64,000 nt of DNA from Sva-07 sp963710625 (lineage in GTDB: Bacteria; Actinomycetota; Acidimicrobiia; Acidimicrobiales; Ilumatobacteraceae): positions 62,001-126,000 of the forward strand of contig CAVQBG010000003.1 in NCBI GenBank assembly GCA_963710625.1. Reading direction: 5' to 3'. A program made the position numbers and the translations under genes. Numbering within the stretch: the first letter of the stretch is position 1; every line of letters starts with the position of its first letter. Positions 58,361-64,000 of this stretch are shown here, piece after piece. Below the pieces are notes generated by a model, which worked only from the letters and a program-made list of their open reading frames with translations, was not told the DNA's origin and made no database searches.

Positions 58361-59779
58361 ATGTCCAGTAACCTCCGGCACCGTATGCACCTCCGAGCGG
58401 CGATGACGCCAGCCACACCGGGCCGGGCCGCGCCGTCGCGCCGGTCGCTCGCCCGTGTCGTGCGTGTCGTCACCGCCTGCCTGGCCGTGCTGCTCGCACT
58501 CGGCGTCGTGCCGACGGGTCTCGACGCACCGGCGACGGCCCAGATGTCCGACGATGCTGCACAGCAGGCTGCTCGCGAGATCCAGGCGGCGCGCGATCGG
58601 GCCAATGCAGCGGCGCAGGCGTTCCTGCAAGCCCAGTCCGACCTCGAAGTGTTGCAGGACCAGGCCGCCGCGCTGGAGAACGAGGCGGTTCGACTCCAGG
58701 ACCGGGTCGACCGGCTCCGCCGCGACGTCGAGGCGGTGGCGATCGCTCGCTTCGCGACGAGCGGATCCAAGGGGATCCCCTTGCTCACGGGACTCCAGGC
58801 TCCGAAGGACCAGGTGCAGGCCGACGTGTTCTCCAACGTCGTCACCGACGCCGGATCCAGCACGTTGGACGAATTCGACCTCGCCCAGAAGGAATTGACG
58901 GCGAAACAAGGTGAGCTGGAGGACCGCCGCACCCAGGTCGAGGATCAGAAGGCGGTCTTCGTCGAGCTCCAGGACCAGGCGAACGCCGAGGTGAAGCGTC
59001 TGCGCGAGATCGAGGAGCAGCGCCTGACCGACGAGGCAGTGTTGCGGGCGTTGGCCGCCCAGCAGGCGGCTGCGTTGTCCAAGCTCGAAGAGGCCCAGCT
59101 CCGCAACGCCGAGGCCGCAGCCAAGGCTCAACCGAATCCCGGCGTGCTCGCGGCCCAGGCGGCGGCGGCTGCCGAGGCAGCCGCCGAGGCAGCCGCGGAT
59201 CCCGACGGGGATCCCGACGCCATGGGCACCGGTGCGAGCGCAGGGTCCGACGTGTCGGCGGGAGCCTACGGCTCACCGGTGCCGACGCTCGCTCCGAACA
59301 CCGGCGCCTCCGGCGGCACCAGCGGTGGGCGAACGGGCACCGGCGGTGCCGGCAGCGCGCCGATCGGTGTCCTCAACGGCGAGGTGTACGTCGACGCCAT
59401 CGTGTGTCCGATGCCCGGGTCTGCGTATGGGGACAGCTGGGGCGCGCCCCGATCGGGCGGCCGGCGCCACGAGGGGGTCGACATGCTGGCTCCGATGGGA
59501 ACGCCGATCTATGCCGTGGTCAGCGGCGCAGTGACGTTCCGCCAGAACCGCCTCGGTGGCAACGCCGTGTCGTTGGCGGGCGACAACGGCAACCGCTACT
59601 ACTACGCCCACCTCTCGCGGTACGAAGGCGTCAGTCGCCGTGTCAACCAGGGCGATGTGATCGGTTACAACGGCGACACCGGCAACGCGACCGGGGTTCC
59701 GCACCTCCATTTCGAGGTGCATCCGGGGGGCGGTCTGGCCGTCAACCCCACACCGTCGGTCCGAGCTGCCGGCTGCTGA
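58361..59779 (+). CDS. M23-family (LytM) peptidase with coiled coil
   Basis: A 472-residue exported protein. A signal or anchor helix (VVRVVTACLAVLLALGVVP) is followed by a long coiled coil (residues about 62-265; EIQAARDRANAAAQAFLQAQ, LQDRVDRLRRDVEAV), an Ala- and Gly-rich linker, and a LytM domain with zinc ligands in RRHEGVDMLAP and PHLHFEVHP. Architecture resembles EnvC/RipA-associated activators and cell-wall hydrolases that act at division. The LytM His/Asp/His set appears complete, so it may be an active endopeptidase. Confidence 0.9.
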   Translation: MSSNLRHRMHLRAAMTPATPGRAAPSRRSLARVVRVVTACLAVLLALGVVPTGLDAPATAQMSDDAAQQAAREIQAARDRANAAAQAFLQAQSDLEVLQDQAAALENEAVRLQDRVDRLRRDVEAVAIARFATSGSKGIPLLTGLQAPKDQVQADVFSNVVTDAGSSTLDEFDLAQKELTAKQGELEDRRTQVEDQKAVFVELQDQANAEVKRLREIEEQRLTDEAVLRALAAQQAAALSKLEEAQLRNAEAAAKAQPNPGVLAAQAAAAAEAAAEAAADPDGDPDAMGTGASAGSDVSAGAYGSPVPTLAPNTGASGGTSGGRTGTGGAGSAPIGVLNGEVYVDAIVCPMPGSAYGDSWGAPRSGGRRHEGVDMLAPMGTPIYAVVSGAVTFRQNRLGGNAVSLAGDNGNRYYYAHLSRYEGVSRRVNQGDVIGYNGDTGNATGVPHLHFEVHPGGGLAVNPTPSVRAAGC

Positions 59780-59840
59780 CGCCGGGTCGACGTCGGTCGA
59801 GTGCGGATCGGTGGGTGCGGATCTGCGAATCTCGTCACCG

Positions 59841-60788
59841 ATGGAGACCTCCGCGGTGGGCACCGAACTCTCGACGATGCTGTCGCAGCTGCTCGGCGAT
59901 GCCGAGATCCACGGGCTGCATCGGCTGTCGGGAGGGGCCTCGCGCGAGACGTGGCGATTCGAGGCCGACGGTCGCCCCCTGATCCTGCAGCGTCAGCGCG
60001 CCGGCGACGAGCGCGACATGCTCGTCGAGGCCGGTGTCGTCCGCGCCGCCGCACACGGTGGCGCGCCCGTCCCCGAGCTGATCGAGGCTCGCCGTCGCGA
60101 CGACGGGATGGCGTTCATGGTGCTCGAGGCGATCGACGGCGAGACGATCGCCCGCAAGATCCTGCGCGACGTGGAGTTCGCCACGGCGCGCGTTCGTCTC
60201 GTCGGCGATCTCGGTACGGCCCTCGCCCGGATCCACGGGATCGACGCCGGGACGATCCACGGGCTGCACCGGACCGATCAGATCGAGTACTACACCGGCG
60301 TGCTCGACCAGTTGAGCCAGCCGCACCCGGTGCTCGAACTGGTGCGCAACTGGTTGCTCGACACCCGACCCGAATCCCGGGGCACCAGCCTCGTCCACGG
60401 CGACTTCCGGCTCGGCAACATGATCGTCGGCCCCGACGGGCTGCGCGCCGTGATCGACTGGGAGTTGGCCCACCTGGGCGACCCGATGGAGGATCTCGGC
60501 TGGCTCTGCGTGAAGGCCTGGCGTTTCGGTGGTGAGCCGCCGGTCGCGGGGCTCGGCGAGTACGACGAGCTCTTCGCCGCGTACGAGGCCGCAGGCGGTG
60601 GTGCGGTCGACCCTGTCGTCGTGCACTGGTGGGAGGTCCTCGGGACGTGGAAGTGGGCGATCATGTGCATCGTGCAGGCGAGTGTTCACCTCACCGGGGC
60701 GGCACGCAGCCACGAACTGGCTGCGATCGGCCGGCGGGTCTGCGAGAACGAGCACGACCTGCTGCTGGCATTGGAAGGGCGGTGGTGA
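59841..60788 (+). CDS. APH-family phosphotransferase (acyl-CoA metabolism type)
   Basis: About 315 residues of the APH fold: LHRLSGGASRETWRFEADGR, catalytic loop SLVHGDFRLGNMIV and metal-binding VIDWELAHLGDPMEDLGWL. This branch is commonly found next to DUF6285 and acyl-CoA dehydrogenases in actinobacteria and proteobacteria. Substrate unknown. ATG 59841 is the preferred start; GTG 59811 would add ten residues. The stop at 60788 is followed by the DUF6285 start at 60790. Confidence 0.88.
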   Translation: METSAVGTELSTMLSQLLGDAEIHGLHRLSGGASRETWRFEADGRPLILQRQRAGDERDMLVEAGVVRAAAHGGAPVPELIEARRRDDGMAFMVLEAIDGETIARKILRDVEFATARVRLVGDLGTALARIHGIDAGTIHGLHRTDQIEYYTGVLDQLSQPHPVLELVRNWLLDTRPESRGTSLVHGDFRLGNMIVGPDGLRAVIDWELAHLGDPMEDLGWLCVKAWRFGGEPPVAGLGEYDELFAAYEAAGGGAVDPVVVHWWEVLGTWKWAIMCIVQASVHLTGAARSHELAAIGRRVCENEHDLLLALEGRW

Positions 60789-60789
60789 G

Positions 60790-61128
60790 ATGACCGCTCC
60801 CCACGATGCACCCACGGCGATCGAGCTGCTCGAGTCGGTTCGGGAGTGGCTCGACCGCGAGGTGATCCCGGCGACCGATGGCCGGCTGCGGTTCCACGCT
60901 CGCGTGGCCTCCAACGTGCTCGGCATGGTCGAGCGCGAGATCGAGCTGGGCCCGGCACAGGAGGCGGCGCACCGCGACCGCCTGGCGCAGCTCGGGGTCG
61001 CCGACGACGCAGAGCTGGCCGCGGCGATCCGCAGCCGGGCCTTCGACGATCGAGCCGGGGAGCTGCGGGAACTCCTCGCCGAAGCGGTGCGGGACAAGCT
61101 CGCCGTCGCCAATCCCCGCTACCGGTGA
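60790..61128 (+). CDS. DUF6285-family protein
   Basis: A 112-residue helical protein (APTAIELLESVREWLDREVI, RLRFHARVASNVLGMVEREI, LAEAVRDKLAVANPRY). It matches the small DUF6285 proteins that follow APH-type phosphotransferases. ATG 60790 lies one base after the upstream stop, so the pair is co-translated. Function unknown; probably a partner of the kinase. Confidence 0.82.
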   Translation: MTAPHDAPTAIELLESVREWLDREVIPATDGRLRFHARVASNVLGMVEREIELGPAQEAAHRDRLAQLGVADDAELAAAIRSRAFDDRAGELRELLAEAVRDKLAVANPRYR

Positions 61129-61164
61129 GTGTTACGCCAGGGGTCAGACCCCTGGCGTAACACT
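61128..61164. terminator. 17-bp perfect stem, 3-nt loop, between convergent genes
   Basis: Left arm agtgttacgccaggggt (61128-61144) pairs perfectly with acccctggcgtaacact (61148-61164). It lies between the DUF6285 stop and the rlmN stop, so it can end transcripts from both sides. No T-run follows. The near-perfect symmetry also recalls dispersed repeat elements. Confidence 0.75.
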
Positions 61165-61175
61165 CCGGCCGATGT

Positions 61176-62215
<1,040 letters not shown>

Positions 62216-62219
<4 letters not shown>

Positions 62220-64000
62220 ACTGCGCCGATCCCAGTCAGCCCGCTCGCGAGCGCGACGTAGTCGTCGATCCGGGCCCGGACAACGTCGAGGCTTGCGGTC
62301 CAGAACGCCTCGTCGGTGACGTCGAGGTCGAATGCGGCGCCGAGTTCCTCGGCGGTGTCCATGCCCGCTCGGGAGAGCAGGCCGTCGTAGCCGGCTCGGA
62401 AGTGTTCCGGGTCGTCCCGGTAGCGGGCGTACAGGCCGAGCCCGAACAGCAGCCCGTAGGTGTACGGCCAGTTGTAGAAGTTCGAGCCGTAGTAGTGCGG
62501 TTTGAGCAGCCACATGTAGGGGTGTGCGGTGCCTTGGTCGAGACCGTCGCCGTAGGCGGCGGCCTGTGCCTCGGTCATCATCACGCAGAGTTCGGCAGCG
62601 CTCAGCGTGCCTCGCTGACGACGGGCGAACACCTCGCTCTCGAACAGGAAGCGCGAGCGGATGTCGGTGATCACCTGGTTGGTACCAACGAGGTCGACGT
62701 CGAGCTGGGCGAGCCGTTCGATCCCGGACATGCGAGCCAGACCCGCTTCGACGACGAGTGTCTCGCAGAAGATGCTCGCGGTTTCGGCGAGCGCCATCGG
62801 GAGTTGGCGCTGCAACGCCGTGCGGTCGACGAGGGTGGTGTTGTGGTAGGCGTGGCCGAGTTCGTGGGCGGTCGTCTGCATGGAGTCGGCGGAGCCGGAC
62901 CAGTTGAGGAGCACCAGCGACCGACCGTCGACGAACGGGGCGCAGAACGCTCCGCCCCTCTTGCCGGGACGTGGCGCCGCGTCGATCCAGCGGCCCTGGA
63001 GCGCACGGTCGACGAGACCCCCGAGCTGGTCGCTGTAGCCAGCGAAGGCGGAGCGGACCACGTCGATGCCGTCGTCCCACGACACCTCGTCACCGGCGAA
63101 GGGCAGTGGTGCCACGAGGTCCCACCACGGGAGTCCAGCGCCGGTTTCGTGGCCGTGGAGCGTCGCCTTGGTGTGCATCCAGCGGCGCAGATCAGGCAGC
63201 GTCGCGGTGACCGCCGACTGCATCGCGTCGAACGTCGGTCGGCTCACGCTGTTGGCGAACAGCGACGCATCGAGCGGCGACGGCCAGCGGCGACGGCGAT
63301 TCAGCACGTTCGCCTCGCCCTTGATGGCGTTCATGGCCGCGGCGACCGACACCTCGATCGTCGGCCAGGCGCGCATCTCGGCGTCGTACGCAGCGCGCCG
63401 CACGTCCGGGTCGCCGTCGGTGGCCAGTCCCCGCACCGCGGGCATCGGGAGTTGCGAGTCGCCGTCGGGTAGCTCGACCACCGCTGTCAACTGCGATGTG
63501 ACGTCGTTGTGGAGGCGGCCCCATGCGCTCGATCCGGTCACCGACAGCTCAGCGGCGAGGTGCTCCTCGGCCTCGGTCATCTGGTGGGTGGCCCTCGAGG
63601 CCAGTCGCAGCAGCGGCCCGCGGTGTTCGGCCACCTCCGTGCTGAGCGCGGCGAGTGCGTCGACGCCGAGCGCGGCAACCCAGTCGGCGAGACGAGCGGT
63701 GAGCGGCCGGATGGTCGCGTCGATGCGGCGGGTCTCCCCGAGCGCGGATTGCGCGGCGTCGTCCCGCGAGTCGGTGGCGACCGTGGTGTATGCATAGATC
63801 CGCAGGACGGCGAGCGCCTCGCTCACCCGGTTGAGTTCGGCGATCGCCCGGTCGGCGGCGTCGCCGTCGGCGTCGACCGGCGGGCCGGGAGCGACGGCGC
63901 GTATCCCGAGTTCGTCGAAGAGAGCGACGAGCCGATCGGCGTCGGCCCCGATGCGCTCCATCGCGTCACCGAACGACCGTGAGTCGACCGAGGCGTGGAC
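62216..64000 (-). CDS. M3-family oligoendopeptidase, N-terminus beyond window
   Basis: The leftward frame is still open at 64000; 13 codons upstream of an internal ATG at 63961 read SVDSRSFGDAME, matching the normal N-terminal region of this family, so the gene is cut by the window edge. The zinc site HELGHAYH (HExxH), the preceding FCAPFVDGRSLVLLNWSGS and the third-ligand region LAETASIFCETLV are present. These cytoplasmic metallopeptidases degrade short peptides. Coupled to rlmN through an overlapping stop and start. Confidence 0.92.

Overview
The window looks like chromosome from a high-GC Actinomycetota, most plausibly an Acidimicrobiia (Ilumatobacter-like) relative. This is inferred from uniformly G/C-ending third codon positions, many GTG starts, ATGA/GTGA gene overlaps, very short divergent intergenic gaps suggesting leaderless transcripts, and actinobacterial families (TIGR03084, DUF3499-like, LLM-class F420-type oxidoreductase, Ski2-like helicase with a long C-terminal extension). 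No species assignment is possible from sequence reading alone.

Backbone, left part (1-30.8 kb). A TetR gene diverges from a translationally coupled operon encoding a reductase/HAD fusion, a zinc-type alcohol dehydrogenase and a LarA-like protein; a perfect 18-bp palindrome lies between them. Next come ddl and murF, whose start codons are only 24 bp apart, an MFS exporter behind a 20-bp palindrome, an epoxide hydrolase and a TIGR03084 protein. An overlapping operon encodes a biotin-dependent acyl-CoA carboxylase (beta, then biotin/alpha subunit) and an AtuA-family protein, suggesting branched-chain or isoprenoid acyl-CoA breakdown. Then: a decayed DUF222/HNH gene, Nudix hydrolase, Ski2-like helicase, phosphotransferase, DUF2071, DUF971, class V aminotransferase, VanZ-like membrane protein, LLM oxidoreductase, ArfB, AlkB, alanine dehydrogenase, a 2-hydroxyacid dehydrogenase, a membrane DnaJ protein and tRNA-Val(CAC).

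Accessory region (30.9-56 kb). The 3' 44 bp of tRNA-Val recurs at 50033-50076 with one mismatch, bounding a 19.2-kb integrative island. It carries a tyrosine integrase at the right end, disrupted by an exact 14-bp tandem duplication, an excisionase-like gene at the left end behind 10-bp-period repeats, and candidate integrase arm sites at both ends. The interior is a mosaic: SagB-type lipoprotein reductase, MazF and HigBA-type modules, S41 peptidase lipoprotein, universal stress proteins beside broken antiporter and P-type ATPase genes, an ISL3 fragment, an IS3 element inside another gene, and a pair of tandem tyrosine recombinases. Immediately to the right lies a second, probably older unit: its first ~110 bp resemble the left end of island 1 (84 of 108 positions) and it ends near 56.0 kb in a fossil piece of a related integrase gene. 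Its cargo is a P1B-type metal ATPase fused to a hemerythrin domain and an FtsX-type ABC transporter.

Backbone, right part (56-64 kb). Membrane protein, holin-family protein, DUF3499-like protein, SRPBCC protein, coiled-coil M23 peptidase, a phosphotransferase/DUF6285 pair, a strong hairpin, rlmN and an M3 peptidase that runs off the window.
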